Shown in pieces: positions 49,528-62,200 of a stretch of 64,000 bases of DNA (position 1 is the first letter of the stretch; every line of letters starts with the position of its first letter). Under the pieces are notes generated by a model. That model saw only the letters and a list, made by a program, of their open reading frames with translations. It was not told where the DNA came from and made no database searches. The position numbers and the translations under genes were made by a program. Origin of the DNA: Marinomonas spartinae (lineage in GTDB: Bacteria > Pseudomonadota > Gammaproteobacteria > Pseudomonadales > Marinomonadaceae); contig NZ_FLOB01000016.1 of NCBI RefSeq assembly GCF_900089775.1, forward strand, positions 1 to 64,000, given 5' to 3'.

Positions 49528-49788
49528 TTATACAGCTGCTGCTTTCTCAACAACCTGAACCAGATTCCAAGTCTTAGACTTAGAGTAAGGACGTGTTTCA
49601 ACGACCTTAACGGTATCACCGATCTGGCACTCATTGTTTTCATCATGAGCGTGTAATTTAGAAGAACGACGGACAAACTTACCGTATAGAGGGTGTTTTT
49701 CTGTACGCTCAACTAGTACTGTGATGGTTTTATCCATCTTATCGCTTACTACTTTACCAGTAGCTGTACGCGCTTTTGTTTCTGCCAT
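49528..49788 (-). CDS. rpsQ: 30S ribosomal protein S17
   Basis: OB-fold 16S-rRNA-binding protein, 86 residues; [26 protein letters not shown] and [21 protein letters not shown]. Start at 49788 (MAETKAR), one base after the rpmC stop codon; the upstream in-frame ATG lies inside rpmC. Confidence 0.97.
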   Translation of the reverse strand: MAETKARTATGKVVSDKMDKTITVLVERTEKHPLYGKFVRRSSKLHAHDENNECQIGDTVKVVETRPYSKSKTWNLVQVVEKAAAV

Positions 49789-49789
49789 C

Positions 49790-49981
49790 TTAGTTACCTG
49801 CCTTATCATTTAGCACGGTTTTTACACGTGCGATATTGCGGCGAACTTGCGAGAGCAAATGAGTTTGCGTCAACTGACCAGTTGCTTTCTGCATACGCAG
49901 AGTGAATTGCTCACGTAGCAGCTCAATCAAGGTCGCTTGTAGCTCTGCTACAGACTTTTCTTGCAGTTCTTTTGCTTTCAT
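49790..49981 (-). CDS. rpmC: 50S ribosomal protein L29
   Basis: Tunnel-exit protein that helps dock the signal recognition particle and trigger factor, 63 residues; [15 protein letters not shown] and [16 protein letters not shown]. No gap from rplP, one base before rpsQ. Confidence 0.97.
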   Translation of the reverse strand: MKAKELQEKSVAELQATLIELLREQFTLRMQKATGQLTQTHLLSQVRRNIARVKTVLNDKAGN

Positions 49982-50395
49982 CTACATCACCGTACGCGTT
50001 ACGAAAGTTGTGGACAGAGGAAGCTTAGCAGCAGCTAGAGCAAACGCTTCGCGTGCTAGCTGTTCAGAAACGCCCTCAACTTCATAAAGCATCTTGCCAG
50101 GTTGAATCTGTGCAACCCAGTATTCTACGCTACCCTTACCTTTACCCTGACGAACCTCAAGAGGTTTCTGAGTAATCGGCTTATCAGGGAACACACGAAT
50201 CCAGATTTTACCACCACGCTTGATGTGACGAGTCATTGCACGACGCGCCGCTTCAATTTGACGAGCAGTAATACGACCACGCTCGGTCGATTTCAATCCG
50301 AATTCACCAAAGCTAACTTGGTTACCGCGTAGAGCAAGACCGCGGTTACGGCCTTTTTGCATCTTACGGAACTTAGTACGTTTCGGCTGTAACAT
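49982..50395 (-). CDS. rplP: 50S ribosomal protein L16
   Basis: Large-subunit protein near the A site, 137 residues; [19 protein letters not shown] and [18 protein letters not shown]. Between rpsC and rpmC. Confidence 0.98.
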   Translation of the reverse strand: MLQPKRTKFRKMQKGRNRGLALRGNQVSFGEFGLKSTERGRITARQIEAARRAMTRHIKRGGKIWIRVFPDKPITQKPLEVRQGKGKGSVEYWVAQIQPGKMLYEVEGVSEQLAREAFALAAAKLPLSTTFVTRTVM

Positions 50396-50405
50396 GACTT
50401 ACCCC

Positions 50406-51086
50406 CTACTTAGACTTCTTCTTTTGTGCGCCTTTATCAGCACGCACTTGCTCAATACCGCCCAAGATTTCGCCTTTGAAGATCCACACTTTGACACCAA
50501 TGATGCCGTAAGTTGTAGACGCTTCATAAGTAGCGTAGTCAATGTCAGCGCGTAGAGTGTGTAGAGGCACACGGCCTTCACGGTACCACTCAGCTCGGGC
50601 AATTTCTGCACCGCCTAGACGACCACTTACCTGAACCTTGATACCTTTCGCGCCTGCACGCATAGCATTTTGAACGCCACGTTTCATTGCGCGACGGAAC
50701 ATAACACGACGCTCAAGTTGGCCAGCAATGTTTTGCGCAACCAATTTTGCATCTAATTCAGGCTTACGAATTTCTTCGATGTTGATATGAACTGGCACGC
50801 CCATCATTGCTGACACGTCGTTGCGTAGTTTCTCAACATCTTCACCCTTCTTACCAATCACGATGCCTGGACGGGCAGTATGAATTGTAATACGAGCTGT
50901 TTGAGCAGGACGTTGAATCTCGATACGAGAAACAGAAGCCTGAACCAATTTTTTCTCCAGGAACGCACGAACCTGAAGATCATTTAATAGCAGCTTAGAG
51001 TAGTTTTGATTATTAGCATACCAAGTAGAGGTATGATCTTTAACTATCCCTAGGCGGATACCAGTTGGATGAACCTTCTGACCCAT
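50406..51086 (-). CDS. rpsC: 30S ribosomal protein S3
   Basis: mRNA-entry-tunnel protein with helicase role, 226 residues; [22 protein letters not shown] domain with [15 protein letters not shown], and [31 protein letters not shown]. Lys-rich tail. Between rplV and rplP. Confidence 0.98.
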   Translation of the reverse strand: MGQKVHPTGIRLGIVKDHTSTWYANNQNYSKLLLNDLQVRAFLEKKLVQASVSRIEIQRPAQTARITIHTARPGIVIGKKGEDVEKLRNDVSAMMGVPVHINIEEIRKPELDAKLVAQNIAGQLERRVMFRRAMKRGVQNAMRAGAKGIKVQVSGRLGGAEIARAEWYREGRVPLHTLRADIDYATYEASTTYGIIGVKVWIFKGEILGGIEQVRADKGAQKKKSK

Positions 51087-51100
51087 TGGGTTTCTCCTAA

Positions 51101-51433
51101 TTAGTCAGCGACTTTAACTGTAATATGGCAACCGCGTTTTAAAATACGGTCAGCACGGCCTTTAGCACGTGGCATAATACGTTTCAGAGTCATTGCCTCG
51201 TCAACATACGCCGTAGATACACGCAAGTCATCAATATCAGCACCTTCGTTATGCTCAGCGTTCGCTACAGCAGACTCCAGTACCTTTTTGACAATTACTG
51301 CCGCCTTTTTAGGACTGAACGTTAAAATGTTCAGTGCTTCGCTAACAGATTTGCCGCGGATTTGATCTACAACCAAACGGGCCTTCTGCGCAGAGAGGCG
51401 AGCACCTTTCAATGAAGCGCTTACTTCACTCAT
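51101..51433 (-). CDS. rplV: 50S ribosomal protein L22
   Basis: Tunnel-constriction protein (macrolide-relevant loop), 110 residues; [19 protein letters not shown] and the C-terminal loop [22 protein letters not shown]. Between rpsS and rpsC. Confidence 0.98.
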   Translation of the reverse strand: MSEVSASLKGARLSAQKARLVVDQIRGKSVSEALNILTFSPKKAAVIVKKVLESAVANAEHNEGADIDDLRVSTAYVDEAMTLKRIMPRAKGRADRILKRGCHITVKVAD

Positions 51434-51447
51434 GTTAATACCCCTTA

Positions 51448-51723
51448 TTACCGTTTGGCTTTCTTGTCCGCAGCATGACCACGATATGTACGGGTCGGAG
51501 CGAACTCACCCAGTTTATGACCGACCATATCTTCAGTTACTAGAACTGGAACATGCTGGCGACCATTATGGACAGCGATAGTCAACCCTACAAAATCAGG
51601 GAAGATAGTAGAACGGCGTGACCAAGTTTTAATTGGACGACGATCTTTTTTCTCTACCGCAGCCTCTACCTTTTTCAACAAATGAAGGTCGATAAAAGGA
51701 CCTTTTTTTAGTGAACGTGGCAC
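51448..51723 (-). CDS. rpsS: 30S ribosomal protein S19
   Basis: 30S head protein, 91 residues; [16 protein letters not shown] and the C-terminal [21 protein letters not shown]. Between rplB and rplV. Confidence 0.98.
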   Translation of the reverse strand: MPRSLKKGPFIDLHLLKKVEAAVEKKDRRPIKTWSRRSTIFPDFVGLTIAVHNGRQHVPVLVTEDMVGHKLGEFAPTRTYRGHAADKKAKR

Positions 51724-51738
51724 AGTCGTTTCCTCTTA

Positions 51739-52563
51739 TTACTTAGTACGGCGACGTACAATAAGTTTATCAGTACGCTTGTTGCTGCGTGTTTTGTACC
51801 CTTTAGTAGGCACACCCCAAGGTGTAACAGGATGACGACCACCCTTACTACGACCTTCACCACCACCATGTGGGTGATCTACTGGGTTCATCGCCGCACC
51901 GCGAACGGTAGGACGAACACCACGCCAACGCGTAGCACCAGCTTTACCAAGAACTCGTAAGCTATGCTCAGAGTTTGATACTTCACCCAAAGTAGCGCGG
52001 CATTCAGTCAATACTTTACGCATTTCGCCAGAACGTAGGCGAAGAGTAACGTAACGACCTTCACGAGCAACTAGCTGAGCAGACGCACCGGCAGAACGGG
52101 CAACTTGTGCACCTTTACCAGGCTTAAGCTCGACACAGTGTACGGTACTACCAACAGGAATATTTTGCAGAGGCAAAGTATTACCCGCTTTGATAGGCGC
52201 ATCTGCACCACTAGAAACAACACTGCCAGCCACCATACCTTTGGAAGCGATAATGTAACGACGCTCACCATCAGCATATTTAACCAATGCAATATTTGCA
52301 GAACGGTTTGGATCATATTCCAAACGCTCAACTACCGCAGGAATTCCATCTTTGTTACGACGAAAATCAACAACACGGTAATGCTGCTTATGACCACCAC
52401 CTACGTGACGCGTAGTGATGCGTCCGTTATTGTTACGACCACCTGATTTGCTTTTTTTGTCTAGCAAAGGTGCATATGGTGCGCCTTTGTGCAAATCGTT
52501 GTTGGTAACTTTAACAACGTGACGACGGCCTGCAGACGTTGGCTTACTTTTTACAACAGCCAT
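51739..52563 (-). CDS. rplB: 50S ribosomal protein L2
   Basis: Protein close to the peptidyl-transferase centre, 274 residues; [22 protein letters not shown] in the first half and [26 protein letters not shown], which holds the conserved His, in the second. Between rplW and rpsS. Confidence 0.98.
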   Translation of the reverse strand: MAVVKSKPTSAGRRHVVKVTNNDLHKGAPYAPLLDKKSKSGGRNNNGRITTRHVGGGHKQHYRVVDFRRNKDGIPAVVERLEYDPNRSANIALVKYADGERRYIIASKGMVAGSVVSSGADAPIKAGNTLPLQNIPVGSTVHCVELKPGKGAQVARSAGASAQLVAREGRYVTLRLRSGEMRKVLTECRATLGEVSNSEHSLRVLGKAGATRWRGVRPTVRGAAMNPVDHPHGGGEGRSKGGRHPVTPWGVPTKGYKTRSNKRTDKLIVRRRTK

Positions 52564-52577
52564 TGACCTATCTCCCC

Positions 52578-52874
52578 TTATTCAGCGACCATGAAGTCAA
52601 TTTCTTGGCCTTCAGCCAAACGTACGTACGCTTTTTTCACGTCACTACGCTTGCCTAGACCACGAACTGTACGCTTAGTTTTACCTTTGTGGTTCAACGT
52701 GCGAACAGACTCAACTTTGACTTCAAAAAGTGCTTCGATAGCTTTTTTGATTTCAGGTTTTGTTGCATCACCAGTTACACGAAAAACGTACTGACCATTA
52801 CCTTCGGCAACGATAGTCGCTTTTTCAGAGATGTGTGGACCCAACAGAACTTTATAAATACGTTCGCCGATCAT
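52578..52874 (-). CDS. rplW: 50S ribosomal protein L23
   Basis: Tunnel-exit docking protein for trigger factor and SRP, 98 residues; [15 protein letters not shown] and the C-terminal [16 protein letters not shown]. Its start overlaps the end of rplD by 4 bases. Confidence 0.98.
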   Translation of the reverse strand: MIGERIYKVLLGPHISEKATIVAEGNGQYVFRVTGDATKPEIKKAIEALFEVKVESVRTLNHKGKTKRTVRGLGKRSDVKKAYVRLAEGQEIDFMVAE

Positions 52875-53476
52875 GCTAGTGTCTCCTCAACTTGTTTCAG
52901 AGCACCAACTGTCACCAACACTTTGTCGTAAGCAATCAAGCTAACAGGGTCGATAGACGCTGCATCACGTACATCTACGTTCGGAATGTTGCGAGCCGCT
53001 AGGAAAAGATTGTCGTCCAATTCATGGGAAACAACCAAAGCGTTCTCAACATTCAATTCTGCCATTTTTGCTTTAAAAAGCTTAGTTTTTGGAGCATCCA
53101 ATTTAAGCTCTTCAACAACAACAAGACGGTCTTGACGTACAAGCTCAGACCAGATGGTGCGCATTGCTGCACGATACATCTTCTTGTTTACTTTCTGAGA
53201 GTGATCCTGTGGTTTTGCCGCGAAAGTTACACCACCAGAGCGCCATAGAGGGCTACGGATAGTACCTGCACGTGCGCGACCAGAACCTTTTTGTTTCCAA
53301 GGTTTGCGTCCGCCACCGGCCACTTCAGAGCGAGTTTTTTGTGCACGTGAGCCTTGACGAGCACCAGCCAAGTAAGATGTCACTACTTGGTGAACTAGCG
53401 CTTCGTTGTATTCACGAGCGAAGGTTACTTCAGAAACTTCTACTGTTCCTTCCGCACCTGTAAGATTCAAGTTCAT
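52871..53476 (-). CDS. rplD: 50S ribosomal protein L4
   Basis: Tunnel-wall protein and, in E. coli, regulator of the S10 operon, 201 residues; the extended loop [29 protein letters not shown] is intact. It overlaps rplW by 4 bases and follows rplC by 12. Confidence 0.98.
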   Translation of the reverse strand: MNLNLTGAEGTVEVSEVTFAREYNEALVHQVVTSYLAGARQGSRAQKTRSEVAGGGRKPWKQKGSGRARAGTIRSPLWRSGGVTFAAKPQDHSQKVNKKMYRAAMRTIWSELVRQDRLVVVEELKLDAPKTKLFKAKMAELNVENALVVSHELDDNLFLAARNIPNVDVRDAASIDPVSLIAYDKVLVTVGALKQVEETLA

Positions 53477-53488
53477 TGTCTACCCCTC

Positions 53489-54127
53489 TTAGCGTGCTTT
53501 AACAGCTGATTGAAGAATAACATCACCGTTAACTGCGCCAGGAACCGCACCTTTCACTAGGATAAGGTTACGCTCTGTGTCAACTCGTACTACTTCCAAA
53601 GACTGAGTAGTAACTTGTGTTGCGCCCATTTGGCCTGCCATCTTCTTGCCTTTCCAAACACGACCAGGTGTTTGACATTGACCGATAGAGCCAGGAGCAC
53701 GGTGAGACAATGAGTTACCATGTGTTGCGTCTTGCATACTGAAATTATGACGCTTAATGGCACCTTGAAAGCCTTTACCTTTAGATTGACCTGTTACGTC
53801 AATCGTAGAGATAGATTCGAAATCTGCTACAGTCAGTTCATCACCAACATTGATTTCTTTTTCATCACCAGACAGGCGGAACTCCCACAAACCACGACCA
53901 GCTTCAACATTTGCTTTTGCGTAGTGACCTGCAGCAGCTTTGTTGACGCGGCTCGAACGGCGAGTACCAACAGTGACTTGAACAGCTTGGTAGCCGTCAG
54001 TTTCTGCTGTTTTCACCTGAGTAACGCGGTTCGGTTCAACCTCGATGACGGTTACTGGCACGGATACACCGTCTTCTGTGAAGACTCGTGTCATTCCGGC
54101 TTTACGTCCGACTAATTGAATAGCCAT
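53489..54127 (-). CDS. rplC: 50S ribosomal protein L3
   Basis: Early-assembly 23S-rRNA-binding protein, 212 residues; [33 protein letters not shown] (with the methylated-Gln region [15 protein letters not shown]) and [12 protein letters not shown] 131-base spacer separates it from rpsJ, longer than usual, containing a CAAACT/AGTTTG dyad next to the rpsJ stop codon. Confidence 0.98.
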   Translation of the reverse strand: MAIQLVGRKAGMTRVFTEDGVSVPVTVIEVEPNRVTQVKTAETDGYQAVQVTVGTRRSSRVNKAAAGHYAKANVEAGRGLWEFRLSGDEKEINVGDELTVADFESISTIDVTGQSKGKGFQGAIKRHNFSMQDATHGNSLSHRAPGSIGQCQTPGRVWKGKKMAGQMGATQVTTQSLEVVRVDTERNLILVKGAVPGAVNGDVILQSAVKAR

Positions 54128-54258
54128 TTTTTACCTCATTTGCCAGTTGTGTACGGGGCTATCACCCGCTACGGCTGATCATTCCAGATCATTCCACTAT
54201 TGTGCATAAGCCGACTGATAACCAGCCGGTTCTCGCACCCCAAACTTTGAGTTTGTTA

Positions 54259-54570
54259 TTAACCCAAAGAAATTTGTACTTCCACGCCTGCCGCAAGGTC
54301 TAGCTTCATTAGAGCGTCAACTGTTTTTTCAGTTGGCTCAACGATATCTAGAACACGTTTGTGTGTACGAATTTCATACTGATCACGCGCATCTTTGTTT
54401 ACGTGTGGAGAAATCAATACTGTATAACGTTCTTTGCGAGTAGGAAGTGGAATCGGTCCACGCACTTGCGCACCTGTACGTTTCGCTGTGTCCACAATTT
54501 CTTGTGTTGAAGCATCAATCAGGCGATGATCAAACGCTTTCAAACGAATACGGATTTTTTGGCTTTGCAT
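54259..54570 (-). CDS. rpsJ: 30S ribosomal protein S10
   Basis: 30S head protein and NusE subunit of the antitermination complex, 103 residues; [17 protein letters not shown] and [32 protein letters not shown]. Start at 54570 (MQSQKIRI); an in-frame ATG 18 bases upstream adds non-homologous residues. First gene of the S10 operon. Confidence 0.98.
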   Translation of the reverse strand: MQSQKIRIRLKAFDHRLIDASTQEIVDTAKRTGAQVRGPIPLPTRKERYTVLISPHVNKDARDQYEIRTHKRVLDIVEPTEKTVDALMKLDLAAGVEVQISLG

Positions 54571-54645
54571 TTCCAACTCCAAATACAATGTTTGATGACT
54601 TAACTGTACATTTTTTAAGCCAACATCCTTTTTTAAGGACGGCGA

Positions 54646-54674
54646 ATATTAGCTATTCAAAAACTGGTTGTCAA
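54646..54674 (-). promoter_or_regulatory. S10 operon promoter
   Basis: Minus strand: TTGACA (54674-54669), 17-base spacer, TAATAT (54651-54646), then the GC-rich discriminator TCGCCGTCC. A near-consensus promoter with a stringent-type discriminator, about 75 bases before the rpsJ start codon. The short leader contains a CCTT-AAGG hairpin. Confidence 0.85.
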
Positions 54675-54713
54675 GTAACCAATCCTCGAAAGACAAAAAT
54701 TCGCCTTCTAGAT

Positions 54714-54748
54714 AAAAAAAGGCTGCTCATATTCGAGCAGCCTTTTTT
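54714..54748 (-). terminator. Terminator between tuf and rpsJ
   Basis: AAAAAAAGGCTGCTC, 6-base loop, GAGCAGCCTTTTTT: a strong hairpin with T run on the minus strand. It separates the str operon from the S10 operon. Confidence 0.93.
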
Positions 54749-54776
54749 CGTTCAAATAACTAATTCAAAGAATCAA

Positions 54777-56000
54777 TTATTTAATAACTTTAGCTACAAC
54801 GCCCGCACCTACTGTACGACCACCTTCACGAATAGCGAAACGAAGACCTTCGTCCATCGCGATTGGGTGAATTAGTTCAACAGTCATTTGGATGTTGTCA
54901 CCAGGCATAACCATTTCTACGCCATCTGGAAGCTCACAAGCACCAGTTACGTCAGTTGTACGGAAGTAGAACTGAGGACGGTAGCCTTTGAAGAATGGAG
55001 TGTGACGACCACCTTCATCTTTACCCAACACGTAAACTTCAGCTTCGAAGACAGTGTGAGGAGTGATAGAACCAGGCTTAGCCAATACTTGACCACGCTG
55101 AACGTCATCACGTTTAGTACCACGAAGAAGGATACCACAGTTTTCACCTGCACGACCTTCGTCTAGCAACTTACGGAACATCTCAACGCCAGTACAAGTT
55201 GTTTTCGTAGTATCTTTGATACCAACGATTTCAACTTCTTCACCAACTTTAACGATACCACGCTCAACACGACCTGTTACAACCGTACCGCGACCTTGGA
55301 TAGAGAATACATCCTCGATAGGCATGATGAATGCACCATCGATCGCACGCTCTGGCTCAGGAATGTATTCGTCTAGAGTTTCAACAAGTTTCTTAACCGC
55401 TGTTGTACCCATTTCATTTTCGTCTTCACCGTTCAATGCCATCAAAGCAGAACCTGGGATGATTGGAGTATCATCACCTGGGAAGTCGTATTCAGAAAGA
55501 AGGTCACGCAATTCCATTTCAACCAACTCTAGCATTTCAGCGTATTCTTCAGAATCCGCACCGCCACAGTCTTCAGCCAACAAATCAGATTTGTTTAGGA
55601 AAACTACGATGTAAGGTACACCTACTTGACGAGAAAGAAGGATGTGCTCACGAGTCTGAGGCATAGGGCCGTCAGTTGCGCCACAAACTAGGATCGCGCC
55701 GTCCATTTGAGCCGCACCAGTGATCATGTTTTTAACATAATCGGCGTGTCCAGGACAGTCTACGTGTGCGTAGTGACGAGTTGGAGAATCGTACTCTACG
55801 TGAGAAGTCGCGATTGTGATACCACGCTCACGTTCTTCTGGTGCATTATCGATACCGTCAAAAGCAACAGCTGTACCGCCGAATACTTCTGCACATACAC
55901 GAGTCAATGCAGCAGTTAGGGTAGTTTTACCGTGGTCAACGTGACCGATAGTACCAACGTTAACGTGTGGTTTATTACGTTCGAATTTACTCTTTGCCAT
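54777..56000 (-). CDS. tuf: Elongation factor Tu
   Basis: GTPase delivering aminoacyl-tRNA to the ribosome, 407 residues. G motifs are GHVDHGKT (19-26), DCPGH (81-85) and NKSD (136-139); the effector loop [10 protein letters not shown] is present. Compared with the 394-residue E. coli protein there is an extra stretch of about 9 residues after the NKSD motif (CGGADSEEY region, 145-153), which is lineage-typical as far as I recall. Last gene of the str operon, followed by a terminator. A second tuf copy, if any, is outside the window. Confidence 0.98.
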   Translation of the reverse strand: MAKSKFERNKPHVNVGTIGHVDHGKTTLTAALTRVCAEVFGGTAVAFDGIDNAPEERERGITIATSHVEYDSPTRHYAHVDCPGHADYVKNMITGAAQMDGAILVCGATDGPMPQTREHILLSRQVGVPYIVVFLNKSDLLAEDCGGADSEEYAEMLELVEMELRDLLSEYDFPGDDTPIIPGSALMALNGEDENEMGTTAVKKLVETLDEYIPEPERAIDGAFIMPIEDVFSIQGRGTVVTGRVERGIVKVGEEVEIVGIKDTTKTTCTGVEMFRKLLDEGRAGENCGILLRGTKRDDVQRGQVLAKPGSITPHTVFEAEVYVLGKDEGGRHTPFFKGYRPQFYFRTTDVTGACELPDGVEMVMPGDNIQMTVELIHPIAMDEGLRFAIREGGRTVGAGVVAKVIK

Positions 56001-56036
56001 GATACATACACCTTAATGAATTAGTAAGTATGATGA

Positions 56037-58130
56037 TTAATCTTCATTTTTGATGATCGCGTCTGCCACACTAGCTGGTGCTTCAGCGTATTTCTCAAAT
56101 TCCATCGCATAACTCGCACGCCCTTGCGACAAGCTACGCACGTCGGTTGCATACCCAAACATCTCACCCAAAGGCACTTCTGCTCGAATAATTTTACCAG
56201 ACGGGGAATCGTCCATCCCCTGTACAAGACCACGACGACGATTCAGGTCACCCATCACATCGCCCATGTATTCTTCAGGGGTAACAACTTCCACTTTCAT
56301 TACAGGCTCAAGAACACAAGGATCAGCATCAACTGCGCCTTTCTTCAAGCCTTGAGAAGCTGCAATTTTAAAGGCCATTTCATTAGAGTCAACATCATGG
56401 AAGGATCCATCGATTAGCACGACCTTAAGGCCCAATAAAGGGAACCCCGCAATCACACCATTCTTCATTTGCTCTGAAATACCCTTTTCTACTGCAGGGA
56501 TGTATTCTTTTGGAATAGCACCACCAACAATTTCGTTAATGAATTCAAGACCTTCGGTATCCGAAGGAATTAACTTCATTACGACGTGACCATACTGACC
56601 ACGACCACCAGATTGACGTACAAATTTGTGATCAACTGTCACTTCTTTGCGAATTTTTTCCCGATAGGCTACCTGAGGCTTACCAATGTTCGCCTCTACC
56701 TTGAACTCGCGACGCATACGGTCGACAAGGATATCAAGATGTAATTCACCCATACCAGAAATTATCGTCTGCCCTGTCTCTTCGTGCGTTTCAACGCGGA
56801 AAGACGGATCTTCTTGCGCCAATTTACCTAGCGCAATCCCCATCTTCTCTTGATCGGCTTGAGACTTTGGCTCAACCGCAACGGAGATAACAGGCTCTGG
56901 GAATTCCATGCGCTCAAGCACGACAACATCCTTCATGTCACAAAGCGTATCACCTGTGGTAACATCTTTCATACCAATAGTGGCAGCAATGTCTCCAGCT
57001 AATACCTCTTTGATCTCTTCACGATTATTGGCGTGCATTTGAACCATTCGGCCAACACGCTCACGCTTCTGCTTAACAGAGTTGTAAACCGCATCGCCTG
57101 TTTTTAATACACCAGAGTACACTCGAATAAAGGTAAGCGTCCCAACAAATGGATCGGTCGCTATTTTAAACGCCAACGCAGAAAACGGAGCATTATCATC
57201 CGCCTCACGAGCAACTAACGTTTCACCATCCTCAAGCGTGCCTTCAATTGCTTTTACTTCTACAGGAGAAGGCATGTACTCAATAACGGCATCCAATACA
57301 GCTTGAACACCCTTATTTTTAAAGGCAGATCCGCAGGTCACCAAAACAATCTCATTGGCTAATGTGCGCGCACGTAACCCTGCCTTAATATCCTCAACAG
57401 ACAAATCCCCTTCTTCAAGGTACTTATCCATTAACTCTTCATTCGCTTCAGCAGCCTCTTCAACCAGCTTTTCACGCCAAGCACTTGCTTCATCCTGAAG
57501 ATCCGCAGGTATGTCTTCCAATACGAAAGTCATACCGCTATCTTCGTCGTTCCACTTAATTGCTTTCATCAGAACCAAATCAACAACACCTTGGAAGTTT
57601 TCCTCAGTACCAATATTAATTTGGATCGGAACGGCGTTAGCACCTAGCCTTTCTTTCATCTGACGTACAACAGAGAAATAATCCGCCCCCGTACGATCCA
57701 TCTTATTGACGAACACCATACGAGGGACTTCATATTTATTTGCCTGGCGCCAAACAGTTTCGGTTTGAGGCTGTACACCAGAAGAGCCACAAAGCACAAC
57801 GACGGCACCATCCAATACACGCAAAGAGCGCTCAACTTCGATTGTAAAGTCGACATGCCCCGGCGTATCTATAATATTGATACGGTGTTGATCGAACTGC
57901 TGACTCATACCACTCCAGAAGCAAGTCGTCGCTGCGGAAGTGATGGTGATACCACGTTCTTGTTCCTGCTCCATCCAATCCATGGTGGCGGCACCATCGT
58001 GCACCTCACCAATTTTATGGGATAAACCAGTATAGAAAAGAACGCGTTCAGTTGTCGTCGTTTTACCCGCATCAACATGCGCACAGATACCGATATTACG
58101 GTAGCGGTTGATAGGTGTCTTACGTGCCAC
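56037..58130 (-). CDS. fusA: Elongation factor G
   Basis: GTPase driving translocation and, with RRF, ribosome recycling; 697 residues. G motifs AHVDAGKTT (17-25), DTPGHVD (near 88) and NKMDRTG (near 142); domain IV and V blocks ([22 protein letters not shown]) are complete. Between rpsG and tuf. Confidence 0.98.
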   Translation of the reverse strand: MARKTPINRYRNIGICAHVDAGKTTTTERVLFYTGLSHKIGEVHDGAATMDWMEQEQERGITITSAATTCFWSGMSQQFDQHRINIIDTPGHVDFTIEVERSLRVLDGAVVVLCGSSGVQPQTETVWRQANKYEVPRMVFVNKMDRTGADYFSVVRQMKERLGANAVPIQINIGTEENFQGVVDLVLMKAIKWNDEDSGMTFVLEDIPADLQDEASAWREKLVEEAAEANEELMDKYLEEGDLSVEDIKAGLRARTLANEIVLVTCGSAFKNKGVQAVLDAVIEYMPSPVEVKAIEGTLEDGETLVAREADDNAPFSALAFKIATDPFVGTLTFIRVYSGVLKTGDAVYNSVKQKRERVGRMVQMHANNREEIKEVLAGDIAATIGMKDVTTGDTLCDMKDVVVLERMEFPEPVISVAVEPKSQADQEKMGIALGKLAQEDPSFRVETHEETGQTIISGMGELHLDILVDRMRREFKVEANIGKPQVAYREKIRKEVTVDHKFVRQSGGRGQYGHVVMKLIPSDTEGLEFINEIVGGAIPKEYIPAVEKGISEQMKNGVIAGFPLLGLKVVLIDGSFHDVDSNEMAFKIAASQGLKKGAVDADPCVLEPVMKVEVVTPEEYMGDVMGDLNRRRGLVQGMDDSPSGKIIRAEVPLGEMFGYATDVRSLSQGRASYAMEFEKYAEAPASVADAIIKNED

Positions 58131-58151
58131 TGTCTTTGTTGCTCCGGTCGA

Positions 58152-58625
58152 TTAGAAACGGTAGTGCGAGAATGCTTTGTTAGCTTCTGCCATGCGGTGA
58201 ACGTCTTCACGTTTCTTAACAGCAGAACCTTTATTTTCAGAAGCATCTAGGATTTCACCTGCTAGACGTAGCGCCATGGATTTTTCACCACGCTTACGAG
58301 ACGCTTCAACCAACCAACGCATAGACAATGCTGCACGACGAGCTGGACGTACCTCTACAGGGACTTGGTAAGTCGCACCACCCACACGGCGAGATTTAAC
58401 CTCAACCATTGGCTGGATAGATTCTAGAGCTTTTTCGAAGATCGCCATTGGATCTTCAGATTTAGTACGAGTTGCAACTGTATCCAGCGCATTGTAAACA
58501 ATGCTTTCTGCTACAGATTTTTTGCCACTAACCATTACATGGTTGATGAACTTAGCAAGAAGTTGGCTTCCGTGTTTAGGATCCGGAAGGACTTCACGCT
58601 TAGCGACGACGCGTCTTCTAGGCAT
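58152..58625 (-). CDS. rpsG: 30S ribosomal protein S7
   Basis: 30S head assembly protein and, in E. coli, regulator of the str operon, 157 residues; [20 protein letters not shown] and [30 protein letters not shown]. Between rpsL and fusA, 98 bases after rpsL. Confidence 0.98.
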   Translation of the reverse strand: MPRRRVVAKREVLPDPKHGSQLLAKFINHVMVSGKKSVAESIVYNALDTVATRTKSEDPMAIFEKALESIQPMVEVKSRRVGGATYQVPVEVRPARRAALSMRWLVEASRKRGEKSMALRLAGEILDASENKGSAVKKREDVHRMAEANKAFSHYRF

Positions 58626-58723
58626 GTCTATATCCTCTTCAGGTTCGCCCGAGACAATACAATTACTGCTCGGCCTTACTGTATTAAAATTTATTTGTCT
58701 AAACGATTCTAAGTAGGATTAGC

Positions 58724-59183
<460 letters not shown>

Positions 59184-59185
59184 TA

Positions 59186-59211
59186 GGGAGGCGACTAAAA
59201 AATCACCTCCC
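59186..59211 (-). terminator. Hairpin after rpoC, possible weak terminator
   Basis: Minus strand GGGAGGTGA-TTTTTTAG-TCGCCTCCC (one mismatch) 20 bases after the rpoC stop codon, directly upstream of the str promoter. It lacks a good T run, so it may only partly separate rpoBC from str transcription. Confidence 0.5.
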
Positions 59212-59231
59212 TTGCGATTTAACAGCGAAAA

Positions 59232-62200
59232 CTAACCTTTTAATGCTGCACTTAGTGCTTCTTCTACATCAGAGGCACTAATTGACGCACTTCCTTCCTT
59301 CGCTGCTTCCGCAAGCTCTTTCTTACGCTTGCGCTCATTGTGGTAAGCCAAACCAGTACCAGCTGGAATTAATCGACCTACTACAACGTTCTCTTTTAAG
59401 CCACGCAAGTGATCTTTTTTACCAGTTACTGCCCCTTCCGTAAGAACACGAGTGGTCTCTTGGAAAGAGGCAGCTGATATAAAGGACTCAGTAGCCAAAG
59501 AGGCTTTGGTGATACCTAGCAACACACGCTCAAACTTGGCAGGGAATTTATTTTCCGCTTCCGCTTTCTCGTTTGCATCTAGAAGTTGAGTCAACTCAAC
59601 TTGGTCACCTTGGATAAGATCTGTATCACCAGACTCACCCACTTCCACTTTACGTAGCATCTGACGAACGATAACTTCAATATGCTTATCGTTAATCACA
59701 ACACCTTGTAGGCGGTAAACTTCTTGCACTTCATTTGTGATGTAATCAGCTAATGCTTCTACACCTTGAAGGCGCAAGATATCATGAGGACTTAGAGGAC
59801 CATCGGCGATGATCTCACCTTTAGCCACTTCTTCACCATCAAATATGTTGATTTGACGCCATTTAGGAATCAAAGTCTCGATTGGGTCACTGCCATCTTG
59901 TGGTGTGATCACCAAACGAATCTTACCTTTGGTTTCTTTACCGAAACTAACCACACCCGTTGTTTCCGCCATAACAGCCGGATCTTTCGGACGACGCGCT
60001 TCGAATAGGTCAGCCACTCGTGGCAAACCACCGGTAATATCTTTGTTACCTTGCGATTCTTGAGGAATACGCGCAAGCACTTCACCCGACTTCACTGTCG
60101 CGCCATGATCCAAGCTCAACAAAGCTTTTTCTGGCAGCATGTACTGTACGGGGGATTCTGTACCAGGAATCAATACTGGATTACCATCCGCATCCACTAC
60201 AGAGATCATTGGGCGAACATCTTTACCAGCAGCTGGACGATCACGCATTTCCATAACTTCAATGGTCGTCAAACCTGTCATTTCGTCAGATTGACGACGA
60301 ATGGTCACGTTTTCTTCCATGCCACTGAATTCTAATCGGCCCTGCATCTCAGAGACAATTGGGTGCGTATGTGGGTCCCAGTTAGCAACAATTTGACCAG
60401 CAGTAACCGCATCCCCTTCACGCACACTCAATACCGCACCGTAAGGAAGCTTGTAACGCTCTTTCTCACGACCCGCTTCATCAGCGATTGCCAATTCAGA
60501 AGAACGCGACGCGACCACCAAATGCTCTGCATCGCGGACGATGCTCTTCATTTTATGGAAACGTACTGTACCAGCACTCTTAACTTGTACGCTATCAACA
60601 GCAGACGCTCGAGACGCCGCACCACCGATGTGGAAGGTACGCATGGTTAACTGTGTACCAGGCTCACCGATAGACTGCGCCGCAACAACACCAACCGCCT
60701 CACCGATGTTAACCTGGTGACCACGAGCCAAATCACGACCGTAACACTTAGCACATACACCGTGACGTGTATCACAGGTGATAACAGAGCGAATGATCAT
60801 CTCATCCACACCCGCCGCTTCAATCGTACGAACATCATGCTCGTCAATTAAAGTACCTGCCGCCAACACCAAGTCACCTTTCGTATCGATCACATCTTGA
60901 GCCACAACACGGCCCAATACGCGCTGACCTAATGGCACAACAACGTCGCCGCCTTCAATCATCGCGTTAACTTTGATGCCATTTGTTGAGCCACAGTCCA
61001 CTTCAGTGATAACCAAGTCTTGGGCAACGTCAACAAGACGACGTGTCAAGTAACCAGAGTTCGCCGTTTTCAATGCGGTATCAGCAAGACCCTTACGAGC
61101 ACCGTGAGTAGAGGTAAAGTACTGAAGTACTGATAGACCTTCACGGAAGTTCGCAGTGATCGGTGTTTCGATGATGGAACCATCCGGTTTCGCCATCAAA
61201 CCACGCATACCACCCAACTGACGCATCTGAGCCACACTACCACGGGCGCCAGAGTCGGCCATCATATAAACCGAGTTAAAAGATTGCTGCTCAACCTCTT
61301 CACCCGCTTTGTTGATCGTCATCTCTTTCGCCAAGTTTTTCATCATGGCTTCAGTAACGGTTTCGTTAGTACGAGACCATAAGTCGATTACTTTGTTGTA
61401 CTTCTCGCCCTGTGTTACAAGACCATCCGCATATTGGTATTCGATCTCTTTTACTTCGGCTTCTGCTTTGGCAATGATCTCTGCTTTCTCTGGTGGAATA
61501 ACGAAATCATCCACACCAACAGAAGAGCCAGACGCCGTCGCGTAAGCAAAACCTGTGTACATCAATTGGTCAGCGAAAATACAGCTCTCTTTCAAGCCGA
61601 CTTTACGGTAACACTCATTGATCAAGTTTGAGATCGCCTTTTTCTTCATTGGCTGGTTAACCACAGAGAAAGGAAGACCATCTGGCACAATATCAAACAA
61701 CAGCGCACGACCAACAGTTGTGTCTACTATGAAAGTCGATGGTACTTTTTCGCCATCTAACGTGGTATCAACCTGACTGATACGCACTTTAACTTTCGCG
61801 TGCAATTCAACTTGTTTCGCACCATACGCACGGTGTACTTCTTTAATGTCAGAAAACGCCATGCCTTCACCTTTGGCATTGATTTTCTCACGTGTCATGT
61901 AGTACAGACCCAATACCACGTCCTGAGAAGGAACGATGATTGGCTCGCCGTTTGCTGGTGATAGGATGTTGTTCGTCGACATCATCAAAGCACGCGCTTC
62001 TAGCTGAGCTTCAAGAGTCAATGGAACGTGAACCGCCATTTGGTCACCGTCGAAGTCAGCGTTATAAGCCGCACACACAAGTGGGTGCAACTGGATCGCT
62101 TTACCTTCGATCAACATAGGTTCAAACGCTTGGATACCCAAACGGTGAAGCGTTGGTGCACGGTTCAACATCACAGGATGTTCGCGGATAACCTCATCAA

